The notes under the pieces: generated by a model
Databases searched by the model: none
What the model saw: the letters and a program-made list of their open reading frames with translations, nothing else
Told to the model about the DNA's origin: nothing
Position numbers and translations under genes: made by a program
In this document: positions 1 to 12,545 of the stretch, piece after piece
Numbering within the stretch: the first letter of the stretch is position 1
Layout of the letters: the number at the start of each line of letters is the position of its first letter
Assembly: GCA_019914945.1 (NCBI GenBank)
Contig: CM034106.1
Coordinates: forward strand, 8,866,001-8,930,000
Source: Typha latifolia
Lineage: Eukaryota > Streptophyta > Magnoliopsida > Poales > Typhaceae
DNA: 64,000 bases
Reading direction: 5' to 3'

Positions 1-439
1 CAGATTTACATCAACCCACAAACATATCATAACCTCTCTACCCAGGGATGCATCATATTACTTACTATATGTAGAGAGAGAAACCACAAGAGACATTTGA
101 AAAACCGCACCTTTTTCAATAGAAGAAACACAATCTAATTAAAAAAGCTCCTTCACATTAGCTCCAATCACTATCAAAACTTGTTCTTTTTACCTGTGCA
201 AATTGACGAATCCCATACCTCAAATCATCAGGCCACGTCGATTACTTCACTGCATCAAACGCCATTCTTGGCAGCAGAATCGAGCATCAACTCTAAAGAT
301 CTTTCGAGTGTCGAGCACAAAAAAGTCCAACAGAATCGAAGAATTCGCGCGTTTGACCACAAAGAACTTTTCTTTTTGATTCGAGAGTTAGTCGCCGAAG
401 TGGAGTCACGAGGACACGAGGATAGAGGGTTTGAGGAAT

Positions 440-965
440 TGGGCCTGATTAAGAGCCCCGTAGACCCAACCCTAACCCTAATCCTAATCCTAAACTGGGC
501 CGAGATTAAAGGCCGAATGCTTCTGGATAGGCCTGGAAATTAGAATAAAGAGATCCAGCCCATGTAAAACCTCCTAAATGCTCATTCTATTCTATTAATT
601 GTCTAATTAGCTTTTAAGTTATAAAATTATAAGTGTGGCTGTCAAGTGATTAATTAAATTTACATCTTCTAATCCCCTTTTTTAACTTTAGATTAAAATC
701 ACGTTACCCCCTTCTACATTATTTTTATATCACTTAACCGCCGTCGAATTAATTAATAGTTCCAACTCTCAAGGCTTCCAAAATTGGCTCACCCTTTCTT
801 AATTTTTATAGACTAAATTACCTCCTGATCATCGTATATACTTCGAATCCTTAGATCCCAGTAATAGACAACGACGAAGGCTAATACCATCAAATACGAA
901 CTCTCAAACCCTATAGATAATTGGATATGGAAGAGGGGTGTGTTTTTCCGAAACCCTAAATTGAG
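440..965 (-). promoter_or_regulatory. Possible promoter/5' region of a minus-strand gene leaving the left edge
   Basis: This stretch holds two GGCCCA site-II-like elements (near 448 and 500, seen on the minus strand) beside a short telomere-like CCCTAA run at about 467-494. More AAACCCTA telo-boxes lie near 908 and 951. Such combinations are typical of plant promoters of translation and growth genes. On the minus strand there are possible donors further left (GAG|GTATGG near 210) but no convincing coding exon before base 1. A gene body to the left of the window is inferred. The open frame at 181-543 looks non-coding. Confidence 0.3.
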
Positions 966-2219
966 ATTGTCTAAGAAGAAGAGAGAGAATGTGTTAGTAG
1001 AGGAGGTAAAGTAATTTTATGCTCTAAGTATATATGATAAAATATATTTAACTATATAAAAAAATAATAAAAAGGGGCAAAAGTTGAAAGTAAAGTTATT
1101 CTTTATCATTCTTGTCTATGTTGTTAAAGATTTTAGATAATTAATGTCCCAAAACATAAACAAGGGGTCTATATCAAAATAAATATAGTATGATCTAATT
1201 GTCACAAAATAGTTTACATATATTACCATTTTTGAGAGAAAAAATGATAAAATAATAGAAGCATTCCTGTTAATTAATCTTTGAGAGAGATTTTTATATT
1301 CTTGGGGTTAACAAAAAGTCAAAACTCACTTTGCCTACTTTGATTTGCTGACAAGCAATCATCATTCTTAAATAGAGGTTAAAGTTGATGCAGTAAAGCT
1401 GTGTGATATTTTATTGCCTTCTCCAAGAAGGATGTCTGAGTGGTTTTATGCATTTGTCTTAGCTGTCTTCCACTTTGACCTAACATAAGTAATATTATAA
1501 AGTTTTAATTATACTCGGATTATGTGAACTATCATTATTTTTTATGTACCTCATCTGAATATTCTATTTTGTGACATATAGATCCTCTGAATTATTAAAA
1601 ATATCTTAAATTCTCATTCTTTTAGATTTTGATTATTTTTTTCATCTATAAATTATTACACGCAAGTTATGTGACGGTTTACTTTTATATCTTTGAGAAA
1701 ATTTAAAAAATAGTTATGAAACTATCTTTATCTTCCTATAGGGTGCGATATTTTTAATAGTTTATGAGATCTATGTGTTGCAATTTTTTTAATGGTATAT
1801 AGAAACTAGTGATAATTCAGAGGTCTAAGTATAATTATCCGTATTATAAAACTAAGAATAATTTTAATTCCAAGATTTTAGGCAACTCAATCCTCAAATT
1901 TATTTTAAAAAAAGAAAAGAAAACTTAATCCTCACAATATAATCTCAAGAGAAAAAAAATGTCTTGGAATTAGTAGCACATCCAATTATCAAACATAAAT
2001 AACTCTAAGGTAAACACTAGAAGCGTTAAATCACTAAAAAAATTTAGTGATTTTTTTATTGATAAAAAGCTCATAGGCTAATCACTAAAAAAATAATAAC
2101 AAACTTAAACTATGCATATATAATTCTATCGAGTATCAATTTCAATATCTATGAGAAAAAAAAAACTTAACTTCTATCATGAGCTGATTAGGTTTGGCTA
2201 TGATGATAATCTAAAAGCC

Positions 2220-2220
2220 C

Positions 2221-2246
<26 letters not shown>
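2220..2246. repeat. (TA)n microsatellite
   Basis: Simple dinucleotide run of about 13 TA units in intergenic DNA. Confidence 0.95.
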
Positions 2247-2252
<6 letters not shown>

Positions 2253-3293
2253 TAATAATTAATTCCTATTCTTTGTGAGCTTCTATCACTTTCATTACAC
2301 CAAGAATCTATGAAGATGGCACTTAGATCACCAAGTCATGGTGGTTGTCATGCATTGTAAATAAAATAAAATAAAAAAATCTAACATAGCATTCAAAGTA
2401 TTCTTTTGTCAATTGGAGCCAACTATGAGCCACTTCTTTGCAAGTCTCCATCAATTTTGCACATTTGGGGTTGCTTATTGGATGAAGAATAAGAAATCCT
2501 ATTCATAAATTATATATTCATTATTCTTTATTTATAGTCAAATGCTACCTAAATTTAGTATAACTAATGTTATAATTAATATTATCATAACATCACTCAT
2601 ATCATGATTATAAGATTACTTAAAATAAGAGCGAGGAGACTTAACCATATTTAGAATTATCATAGATATTTACCAGGACTACTCTTGATGCTCAAGGAGG
2701 GTATTTTTATTAGTTGGGCTTAATTATTCTCCTTATTTTCATGCTTAACAAACAAATACCTTATTATCTATTTTCGTGTCGCAAGTAAACATAAAAATAT
2801 ATAATTAAGAATAGTTCTCCTCTAAACTATGGTATAATATCCATGGATTACTTTACTCTTCAATTAATGAATGTGAGAAAAAATTCCTAAGAAACAACCA
2901 CTAGCATATTGGTAAAAGAAGAATGTTAACCAAGAAGAAAGTTATAAACTATGAAACTAAGAGTTTTGAATGTCCAAGCATAATGCATCTCACTTGTTCT
3001 ATGCTCAACACACATGCAGTTAGGGTTAATGAGTGCCTCAAGTTCGAGTTTACACGGTAAAGGTCATTTAATTTCATGTGTTTTTAAGATACAACATTTA
3101 TAATCTCAATACTACCTCAAACTTGATCGTCGAGATTTGACAAATGGATAGAGAGAGAGAGGAAGAGATACTTCGGTGAGAACAACATCGGCTCTGGTGA
3201 GGATGAAAATGACTTCGAGGAGGGAATTGAGATCTTTATGACTTACAAAGTGGCTTGAGTTTTTTAGGATTGAGATTTGAGCGATAGTCTCTA

Positions 3294-3324
<31 letters not shown>

Positions 3325-3326
3325 AA
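3294..3326. repeat. Compound (AT)n(AG)n microsatellite
   Basis: An AT run passes directly into an AG run. It lies in intergenic DNA just after a GC-richer island. Confidence 0.9.
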
Positions 3327-4131
3327 AAGTAGGGTTAATGAGAGTTAAATATATAATGTTTGGAAAAATCTGATATTAGATAATTAGCTAGCTTATAACT
3401 TAAGCTAATATACATTATTAGATAAAATAATAAAATATATTATGTCTCTAATAAATGGTGTTTCCCATCATAGTTTTTAGTGTTGTCTGGAAGCATTTCC
3501 TAGAAAATTCTAGTAGGAGTGTAAGATTGTCTTAAGATTTGATGACATGACAGACACGAAAAATGAATAATTAATCAATTTTTAAAATTTAGTCAAGTTG
3601 TCTAATTATTTGACAAGTTGATGGAACGTAACATAAACCTACTCACATATTAATCAATTCTTCCATATTTTCCGATTCCTCTCTCTCATCCGGATTTTGT
3701 GCTTCCACCAACCCATCCAATTAGAAAAGAAAAAGGAAAAAGAAAACATTGTGTACATTTATATAGATTCTTTGATTTTTACCGAATAACTCTAGTAAAA
3801 TCTGCGGTTAACTTTTTCTTACTCAAGTAGATTATAAGTTCAACTTTAATTCTAAATAATATTATAAAGAAATTATTTAGAGTTGGTCAACAGTGTGACG
3901 GCCTTGAAGCAAAATTTGACGACGTTTAGTTCGCCGGAGTAATTGTTCGGCGACGGCTTGAAGCATATTTAGATAGCTAAAAGCTTTGTAATGGATCCTA
4001 AGTGCCTCTATATGGATGGTTAGCCTTTTGTCCAACTTATATCTAGACTTTGGATTTATAAATAATTAAAAAAATATAGATTTTTGATTTTTTCTAGTCT
4101 ACACAAACTTATTTCGACAAATATCACTAAG

Positions 4132-4133
<2 letters not shown>

Positions 4134-4198
<65 letters not shown>
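4134..4198. repeat. Long (AT)n microsatellite
   Basis: About 32 uninterrupted AT units, the longest pure AT run in the window; likely length-polymorphic and fully self-complementary. Confidence 0.97.
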
Positions 4199-4200
<2 letters not shown>

Positions 4201-6399
4201 TTGAGTTAGGATTATTTTATTTAAATTATTTTTTGTGTAATTAATGGATAGAAAAATATTAATAATATATGAGCTGCTTGTTGGCTTCCTGATTTCTCTA
4301 GCAAGCCTATTTTATTTGAATTATCGGTATTTAGTAAGATACTATTAAAATTTTATTTTATTTAAAATAATAATAAAATTTATTAAATAGAATAGTTATC
4401 TCTGACAGTAATTTCTTCTCGGTGAATAAATATAATAGTAAAAAAAAGAACCCTCAATATCTAAGCAACCTTTTTGTTTTATAGTTCTTAGCCTATGATT
4501 GGCTTTAAGTTCTGGATGCAAATAATAATAATGCCAAAGGCCCCCTGATTGACCGTACTCCAACCAATTAAAATTGTGAAGTTTATTAACTTATAATTAA
4601 CGAATGATTCACAGAATCATAGGCCACCGAAAGCTGACAAGTACTTGGCTGCAGGAAATTTTTCTGCAGCCAGAGTTGCAGACGAGCTGTCCCTGGTAAA
4701 CTAACTGAGATTAATTCACGGCCGACAGTAGGATCTGCAATTAATATTACGGATTTAATGCAGTCAAAGCCTGATATAATTATAGTAGCTCTAACTGAAC
4801 AGGCGTTTGATTGTATGCGTTCTCGGTTGCACGAATCTCCTGCCATCTCACCAACTTGGGAGGTCCTCGGAGAAGGGGTGTAGTTTGTAAAACTAAAAAG
4901 TTTTCTTTTTCCAATTAATAGCAAATGAGTAATGTCTGCTTTTAATAAAAAAAAAGAGTTAAAAAATTATGAAATTATCTTTCAAAGGGTAGTTAATAAT
5001 ATCATAGGGTATTCACAAGATAAATATATGGTGACAAGTATAAATATGAACATAATATAGTCTCTGCGATATAATCGATAATGTAGGGGGTTATTTGAGA
5101 ACAAGAAATACAATAGAAACACACAGAGAAGATCAAATGAAAGAAAAAGAAATGGAAAATGGCCGTAGGTGGCGAGGAGAAAGCGACACACGTTCGCGTC
5201 AATTCCGTATTCGAGTGCGGATTAGATGTCTTCGCGTTCCGCCGCCCACTATTCCACTCTCGTGATTTCCCCTTGGCCCCAAGTGGAATCGGAGGAAGAG
5301 AGAAAAACAAAATGGTCCAGAATACTGAGATTACGGGGTTATTATTATTTTTTTAAAATTGTTACCAGGATGGAGGAAAGGTCGTATACTCGTATCTTGG
5401 GAGTTGGGTTCGCTTTCTTTACTCGTTTCATCACATGGGTAAGGCTAAAACGACGTCCTCTCTACTCGGTTTTTCTTACTGGGGCTGTTTCCTTCTCTCT
5501 TCTCCGGTTTGCTACTGTTGTTAATGGGGGATTGGAGAGTAATGGTGGGTTCTGGGAGTGGGAGGGGGTTCCAGTTGTTGTGTGGTAGTATATATGGAAT
5601 GGAGTTGATTTGATAGGCATTTGGGTTGTCTCGTAGGTGGAGAGATTAGAGATATAGTTGCACGCGTTTGCTAGAGAAGGAAAGAGGAGGTCCACCTTCC
5701 CTTTACAACGCTTCTCTTGTCTTTGCTCTTCTACCAGTTTGCCTAATTCTGTTGTATTCTTAGCCTTTCCTGGTGGCATATTAGACTACTTCCTGCAAAA
5801 GGTGGCTCCTTTGCCTAATATTATCGGCTAAATTGGAATACCCAATTCTCCTTATCATAAAACTCTTCTCGCCTTCGTGCTCGGTTTGTGGACAAAAGGA
5901 GAGTGATAGAGGCTTGGTGTTTGCAACTGGGAGCTGTGGCCATTGGTGGTTTCTTGGGAGCTTTGGAGCCTGTTGCTCTCCAAGGTGAGGAATCTGATGC
6001 TTGTTCTTATTCTCCTCCTTTATCTCCCTGTATTTCTACTTTTTCTCTTTAGTACTTTGTAAAGGGTGCTGATGCTTGGGGCACTGCTTGAGACAAAGAG
6101 GAACTTTCCCCTCTTCTTCTCTGATATGTTACAAGTACAAAAATTCGCCACATTCATAATGCGTTATTTCACAATTTTCCTTGGTCAGTGTTCTTTTTCT
6201 GGTTCACTTTTGTAATTGTAGTAGAATTGGAGATTATAATTTAGTCTTGCTCTCTTTCTAGTTTTCTATCACTGTAGAGCTCGGGAAGATCAACTGTCGT
6301 GAGTCTATCAAGTTTTCTTTACCTTAGTTAATCTGGATTGTTAGAAATTAAAAAAGAGAAATTCCAATCAATTTGTACTGCTCACAGTAATTTACTTTT

Positions 6400-6400
<1 letters not shown>

Positions 6401-6435
<35 letters not shown>
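6401..6435. repeat. (CTTT)n microsatellite in 5'-UTR/intron region
   Basis: Tetranucleotide run of about 8 units. It is probably in an intron within the 5' untranslated region of the DUF3527 gene that follows. Confidence 0.9.
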
Positions 6436-6949
6436 TTTCCATTCGTCTATCTTAGAACTGGGTCCACTGACAAGCCTTGTGTATTGAGAATGCAAAAATT
6501 ATGAGGTTTTTAAGGCTGTACTGCCAGTACATTCCTTTATGTAAAGATGAAGGTTTTCTTTCTAGTGAGAAAAAACTGCAGAAATGAAACTAGTGCTGCA
6601 TTCTGTAGAGAACTTTCTCGGCAGTAGCTTAGCAGGAATTGCACACTTCTTCATTCAGGTACCTCTCTTTTAGTCTTTACACATCCAAGATCTTAGTCTC
6701 CATTGTGTCGCTTAAACATAACACTCAAGACATTTCGATATACTTGGGCCACAATATGAAAAAAGAGCTGCAAATTATCTCTTTGTTGCATGTTTTCCTA
6801 CTATCATTTTCAGTATGCGGCTATTTATTTTTAAGGAAAAGACAAAATATAGCTCAATTTTGTTGTAATTATCTTTTTTATTTTCATGCATATGAGCTGA
6901 TTTTTTTTTTTCTCTTTTCTCATTCTAGGACTTCCTTTCTTGGACACAG

Positions 6950-9603
6950 ATGGACTCAACAAATTCAGAGAGGCAGGAAGAAGGACGCCGAGATGAAAAT
7001 ACTAATGCAGAGCATAGTGGAAATCCAGAAGGTGATGATCGCCATAATTTTATTCCATCCCAGACTAACTCAGAGATTGAGAAAATTAAATGCAATTTAC
7101 CCTCAATCTTACATGTCGAACAATGCAAAAATTGTTGGGCATGTCAACAGAAATCATGCCCTTGTGACAGTGAGTTCAAGCATGCGGAGTACATAAGTTT
7201 TGTCAGTTCCAGCAACAGTATTCTACCATGTCCTGTTAATTTAGCAGATGTTAGTTATGACTCTCTACGTATATTTTATAGAAAATCATCCTCATTGAAC
7301 ATCGCTTCCAACATGATATCCTTAAAACTTATCATGAAAAACTTGAGACAGCGGAGAAGAACACAGAATATAACCGATCTCGATCACACTGTTAACGAGT
7401 CTTTGCCAGCAGTTTGTACAAGCAATGTTGCTATATGTCCTTCAGGGAGGTTGATATTTGATTCTATAGAGGCAGCTATCAAGTTGAGAGCACAAGCTAA
7501 AAGCTCATTAATTTTTTCACTTGGAGATTTACATTGTACTGCAAGACAAATTAGTTTGAGATCACACAGGCACGTCAATTACTCAGAATTGATAGTCTCT
7601 CCTTCTGAAATTTGCAATACCTCAATGCCCAAAGCACAAGTAGAGCTTTCCAAGAGAAAATTATCTGGGTTCAGCATTTCTGAGGAGATGTTTCCCTCTT
7701 GCTCAAGTGCAACACCAATGAGTTCACACCAGTCTACCTCATCTCTGCACTACTCGGTTTCCACAGGCCTTCTTCGTTGTGTTAGGAAAAGCGGGCTTCC
7801 TTATTTTGAATTTTCTGTAGAGGATGATCCAGGTGAATTTTATGTGGCAAATCCTCTGAGAGTGGAGTCTTCAGTTGACAGGGCGCTTGATTACATTTAC
7901 TTATTTCATACAGGAACATATGGAAGAAAGGATTCCAGAATCACTTTCAGCAATGCATCCAAATTTGTCGGTAAAATGAAGGTATCGAGTTCATTAATCT
8001 TGAACTCAGACAAATCTAACTTCATGGAAACTGAGTTTGTTTTGTTTGGTTCTGACGATGACCGTCTGAGTAAAATGAAAAGTTCCATCTCTCCTGCAAA
8101 AAGCAAATGGTTAGCAAAGAAAGTTGCAGAAATGATAAGGCCAGGCCATTCACCTAAGCCTAAATATATCCACAAAGCCGAAAAATCATGCTCTCACTTA
8201 GATGTTTTGCATGAAGTTATGACTAGTGAGTGTAGTGGCATTGATGAATCAGGTCCTGCAGATCTCCTCGCTGAGGATTTTCGGCCCGGTCTCGAGTTAA
8301 CTGCAATTGTCGTGAAAGATTATCACTATAACAGAAAGAAAGAGTCAGCTGTTGGCGGCTGGGGCCTCAAGTTTCTTGCCAAAGCTGAAGTCAATCATTC
8401 TGATACTACTCTGCAGACCTCATCTGCTCATGATAGTTCTCAAGAAATTTATAAGCAGAACAGACAGAAATCTGCCAGACGTATGAATGTTCTAGTGCCT
8501 GCTGGCTTTCATGGTCGCCCAATTGCAAGAAGTGGTGGCCCATCAGGTCTTACTGAGAGATGGAAGTCCGGCGGAAAGTGTGATTGCGGTGGGTGGGATA
8601 TGGGGTGTCCAATTACTGTACTTGACAACAAGCCCACCTTCTCTGAACCTTTCACTGAAATGGAGCCACAGGACTGTGGTTCAGTTAATCTATTCATGGA
8701 GGTGCGCTTCATAACTCATTGTATAGTCTAAAATTTGTCGTCTGTTTCTTTTACCCTGCATTGCTATGTTCTCTATTCATGGCATATTTCTATTAATCTT
8801 TATACATAGTTATGACAACATCCCATTTTCTAAGCATTCTAGTTTTGCTAATACTTTTGGTATAGAGTATAGACAGATGGGCACTAAGCCACTGATGTAA
8901 CTGATGCCTAAATTACTGGTTCGCTTTAGAGAGAGACTACTTCCAATGTCATCTGGCTATACTCTAGATTTGCTAGTATTAACAGTTTTGACAATTTATG
9001 TTTTACAATGCTAGTCTTGTTAAGGATCATAGTAATAGAAGTAAGAACCTTCTCTTTGTCAAGCAGTACATCCCATTATTCACATTAGAAACTTTTCTTT
9101 TGAAATTGGCATGCCACATATATATTCTGTTTGTTATGACTGGTTGTACTCTTAGGACTAACACTTGGTCTGAAACTGGACACAATGAAGAAGTCAAGAT
9201 GCTTTACATTCTTATATTCTGAATTGAATGAACTGTGGCATATTTGTTGGCCTTTTAACTGCTTTATATATTGGATTGGTGCCAAACTCCACATTGAAAG
9301 TTAGGAATGTGAAGGACTTCTAGCAAAAATATTGATGTCATTAACTCCATATCATGATCAAGATATATGCACTAGCCACCTTGTTACTATAACTCATCAT
9401 AAAAGCAGGCAAACGCTAATTCGACCAAATTGATATTGGAATGTCAGGGTGCAAAGAATGGCGAGCCTGTACTCAGACTGGTCAACGCAGGTGAAGGCTT
9501 ATATGTTATCTACTTCCAATCAACTCTTTCACCTCTGCAATGCTTCTCAGTAGGAGTCGCAACCATCCACAGTCAATCAACAAATCTCTATCCTAATTTG
9601 TGA
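6950..9603 (+). CDS. DUF3527 domain protein, two coding exons
   Basis: Coding exons are 6950-8701 and 9448-9603 (GT-AG, phase 0), giving 635 residues. The start ATG lies 21 bases into an exon that follows a pyrimidine-rich acceptor (AG at 6927-6928), so at least one upstream exon is untranslated. A possible donor for it is near 5984. The C-terminal part carries the hallmark of plant DUF3527 proteins: a glycine-rich HGRPIARSGGPSGL stretch, then CDCGGWDMGC at about residues 544-553. The second exon adds the conserved tail with the LRLVNAGEGLYVIYFQS region. There is a Cys cluster near residues 59-71 (CKNCWACQQKSCPC). Length is usual for the family. No signal peptide or membrane segment is visible. 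The molecular function of DUF3527 proteins is not known to me. Confidence 0.88.
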
Positions 9604-10459
9604 ACAGAAGTGAGCTTGTACAACTGTAGACTACTCTTTCTGGTGTTCTTCACTCTATTGATACACTTCAAGTAAATCCTCTAACAATAGTGTAGATGTG
9701 TAACTTTCTCCCCTGCCAAAATTTTTTCTCCCTTTTTGACAGAGAGAGCTTGTAGGGTCTTTTATTCTTCATTTTCTCATAAATGTTGTATATAAATTAT
9801 ATATACAGAAGGATGATATAAGTATTCTGGGTGTTTGTATCTTGCTACTCAGTTACAACCGATACTTTGTTCAATTAATTATCTATTAAGTAACTTCGAG
9901 TTGTTTAGTTGAAGAAAATGAGAGAAAAGATAATAAAAAGGTACCAAGTCCTCGTTTACTTTATGAATAAAATTAATTTTATATTCCTCTTTATTATTTT
10001 TAAAATAATTATTTCAGTAATAACTATTATAATATTCACACGTATACTAAGCCAATAACACCTCAGATTAAACATGATACAAACCAACTAGTCACTATAT
10101 AATCGTAGCTACATAAAAGAACATCAACAGAACTGGAAAATCCAATTGCTTGCAATCTCCAATAAAAATGAACATTGAAGCGTGGCCCTCCCCAATTGAT
10201 CTGGCCTGCTTTCTATGTTATATTTTGGTATGCAAACCAACATATTACAGCCCTGCTAGTTGCTCATATACATCAAAAAATAAACAATATTCGTAGTATA
10301 TAGCCGGACTTAGCAATGCAACAGTTCCTTTTAAGATGAGACAAAATATGGGAACCATAGTATATTTACATTCTTTCTGATAGTCTAAAATTACAATAAC
10401 ACAGAGGCTTTCGCTTGGCTTTACTATTATTAAGGAAAATAAATCACATCATAAAAATT
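9604..10459. other. 3' flank of DUF3527 gene and intergenic DNA
   Basis: This probably contains the 3' untranslated region of the DUF3527 gene (AATAAA-like sites are present) and AT-rich spacer between it and the weak minus-strand unit. No other gene is seen. Confidence 0.5.
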
Positions 10460-11026
10460 TTACTTAATAAAAGGCAGGTTTTCCATCTCCATAATCCTTG
10501 AATCACTTGGGTCGATTAGAGAAACAAACATAATTTGGAAACAATAGGAACAACGATAGATGCTCTCAGAGGGACAACTATTATGGTAGATCTTCTCAAG
10601 GCCAGTTAATTCTCTCCAACCAATGGTACAAGATCCAATATGACCATTGCAGACCTGAACAGTTGGCCTGCAGAATAGTATCAAAGTATATAAATATCTT
10701 TATGTGCAGATTGAAAATTTACCAGATGACAGGTAGCAGAATGCTAGAATGAGCACCATACTGTTTAAGTCTGGTTGTGTTTTCCGATATATGCTTCTTA
10801 CTGAGAATGACCTATTTGAAGTCACTCAAACTCAGCACAGAAGCAACTTACTTAATGAATTATAAAAAAAATGGAATCACACTGCCAAGGCAAAGCCTTT
10901 ATTGCTGGACTCTCCACTTTAGTTGGATGCTGGGAAGTTGTGTGCATCTTTAGAAGACTCGGGCTGGCCACTAGTCCATCACAATCCCTGCATCCTGTAT
11001 TACTTGTAGAGAAATTCCTGCTCCAT
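10460..11026 (-). CDS. Possible small two-exon protein (76 aa), unrecognised
   Basis: On the minus strand an ATG at 11026 opens seven codons plus two bases to a GTAATA donor (exon 11004-11026). A good acceptor (TTCTGCAG) at 10668 joins in phase to exon 10460-10667, ending in TAA. The predicted peptide starts MEQEFLYKPTVQVCNGHIG and has several Cys and His (CNGHIGSC, then NSC and CSYC), which might be metal ligands. I do not recognise the family. The 200-bp second exon stays open in the joined frame and a strong promoter lies upstream at 12.5 kb. The model could still be chance, part of a longer gene, or a non-coding RNA. Confidence 0.3.
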
Positions 11027-11370
11027 GCCTTCCTAGTGAAGGATTAATATGCCTACAATCTTATACAAAGGGAAGGGTCCTCAAATGTAAAGAACAACCT
11101 CGAGAGTTTCATGTGATACTGTTAATAAATATAGACTGCTAGTTTTGTCCAAACATTTACAATTACAACTTACGAGCAAATAGATCCTAATGGGAAGGAA
11201 AAGCACAAGTAGCTTCAAAATTAAATGGATGATAATTAAGAAAAGAGCACATAACTCTGTTGTGATCTTGCAAACCATTTCTATCAGCTTTTATCATGTG
11301 AACTGTTCGAGATAAGTCAATTTCAACAATGTAGTAATTAGCTACAAATAAATTGTGTCGGTATTGATCA

Positions 11371-11590
11371 TGTATGTTGGTCTCATGGCCAGTCCCAAAA
11401 GGTAATTGTGGCGACGCCACTACTTAAGGCGATGGAATATGAGACCACCTTCAGATGGAGGAATGTCTTATGAAATTCCATCGACATCCGAGGCTTGTTA
11501 TTCGACGTTTACTTAGGAATCTGCAAACATAGACAGTTTGCTCCATCAAGTTGGAAGATTTTCACCCAGAAAAATCCTCCCGTCATTGTA
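11371..11590. repeat. Leader-segment tandem duplication, copy A
   Basis: This is about 220 bp and recurs at 11705-11926 with an offset of 335-336 bases. The two copies share long near-identical blocks, such as CCCAAAAGGTAATTGTGGCG and GATGGAATATGAGACCACC. They diverge in a central window where each can form its own hairpin. Copy A pairs GATGGAAT with ATTCCATC. Confidence 0.85.
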
Positions 11591-11704
11591 TACAAGATCA
11601 AACTTCGACAACACGAAACATATCTAAAAGTTAAGTGGTACTTTTTGCATAAATATTGAACAATGATTCGATAAGCAGCACAATAACCAAAATGGCAGAT
11701 GGGC

Positions 11705-11926
11705 ATGTATGTATGTCTCATGGCAAGTCCCAAAAGGTAATTGTGGCGACGCCACTCCTCAAGGCGATGGAATATGAGACCACCTTCAGATGGAGGAACT
11801 TTGCAAAAGTTCCATCAACATCCAAAGGCTCGTTCTGTGACGTTTACCCAGGAATTTACAAACATAGTTGGTTTGCTCCATCAGGTTGGAAGATTTTTCA
11901 CCCAGAAAAACACTCCCGTCACAATA
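11705..11926. repeat. Leader-segment tandem duplication, copy B
   Basis: This is the second copy of the unit at 11371-11590, lying closer to the promoter of the minus-strand unit. In its divergent centre it contains a short hairpin, GGAACTT with AAGTTCC. Neither copy has a conserved open frame, so the duplication is probably non-coding leader or intron. Confidence 0.85.
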
Positions 11927-12399
11927 GAGTGAACTTATGCAAAGTCCACAGAATAATAACCTAAAAAGTAATTATTAAATGTTTAAAAAGGTAATTTGCA
12001 GCAATGTCAATCGAAATCCAAAGACTTTTCACCGAGGAAAAATCGTCCACACAAATCTCGGTCGCCACCACCAGAAGATCAGGTGACGGCACCAACTCAA
12101 TCGCAGCCAACCATCCCGATCTGAACTCTATAGAAATAATCGACCACAAAACTAAAAACCAATATTTTGGATGTATCACGATAAGATCAGAATCGATAAA
12201 TTATAACTGATTGCAAAGCTAAAAGCACTCAGTACTTTTTTGCCAACAACCCGTAAAACCTAATCGACAGCCAACAAATGCAGTCAAAAAAATACACAGC
12301 CAAAAAACAAACAATGAGAATAGAGATCGAGTATCACGAGAAGGGATTCAAAAGGCTAAACGGCACAAGATAGCAGATTTCTCGAACCGCTTCTGGATC

Positions 12400-12545
12400 G
12401 GCCAAAGAGTGGAGAAGCCCTAAATATTGATCGGCCGAAACCCTAGGCTCTAAAGAAAAGGAAAGAGAAGAGAGGCGTTAACTCCTACTACCCGGCGAGA
12501 TATTATATAGAACGGTACTAGGGTTTAAGGGATCCGAAATGACTA
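12400..12545 (-). promoter_or_regulatory. TATA/telo-box promoter of minus-strand unit
   Basis: On the minus strand a TATA box (CTATATAATA, 12501-12510) is flanked by AAACCCTAG telo-boxes on both sides (near 12442 and 12530). A CT-rich initiator-like leader of TCTCTTCTC type follows at about 12455-12475. Transcription probably starts near 12470-12478 and runs left through the duplicated segments. The coding content of this unit is uncertain. Confidence 0.5.

Larger units (their letters stand above)
1021..5150. other. AT-rich intergenic region
   Basis: No gene is recognised here. The DNA is strongly AT-rich with poly-A/T tracts and microsatellites. Small islands of higher GC at about 3150-3260 and 3885-3960 read briefly as open frame but have no start, no splice signals and no recognisable domain; they may be decayed transposon pieces. 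A hairpin lies at 2028-2053 and another at 4647-4671. Confidence 0.6.

Noticed and set aside
255..264. The finding entry placed at these coordinates about left-edge promoter motifs
   Set aside because: Its coordinates do not mark the motifs; the relevant interval is 440-965, as given in the feature list. It should be read only as a pointer to that feature.
467..494. Short CCCTAA-type run as a telomeric insertion
   Set aside because: Only about four degenerate units; this is common in plant promoters (telo-boxes) and does not indicate a chromosome end.
181..543. 120-residue open frame near the left edge
   Set aside because: It starts at a non-ATG codon and has no domain. It overlaps telo-box and site-II promoter-type elements, so it is more likely untranslated or promoter DNA.
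4586..4924. 112-residue minus-strand open frame
   Set aside because: No recognisable domain and no splice or promoter support; composition fits chance in a GC-richer patch.
11961..12210. Overlapping open frames on both strands near 12.0-12.2 kb
   Set aside because: No domains. They lie in the inferred leader of the minus-strand unit and do not join to the downstream exons in phase.
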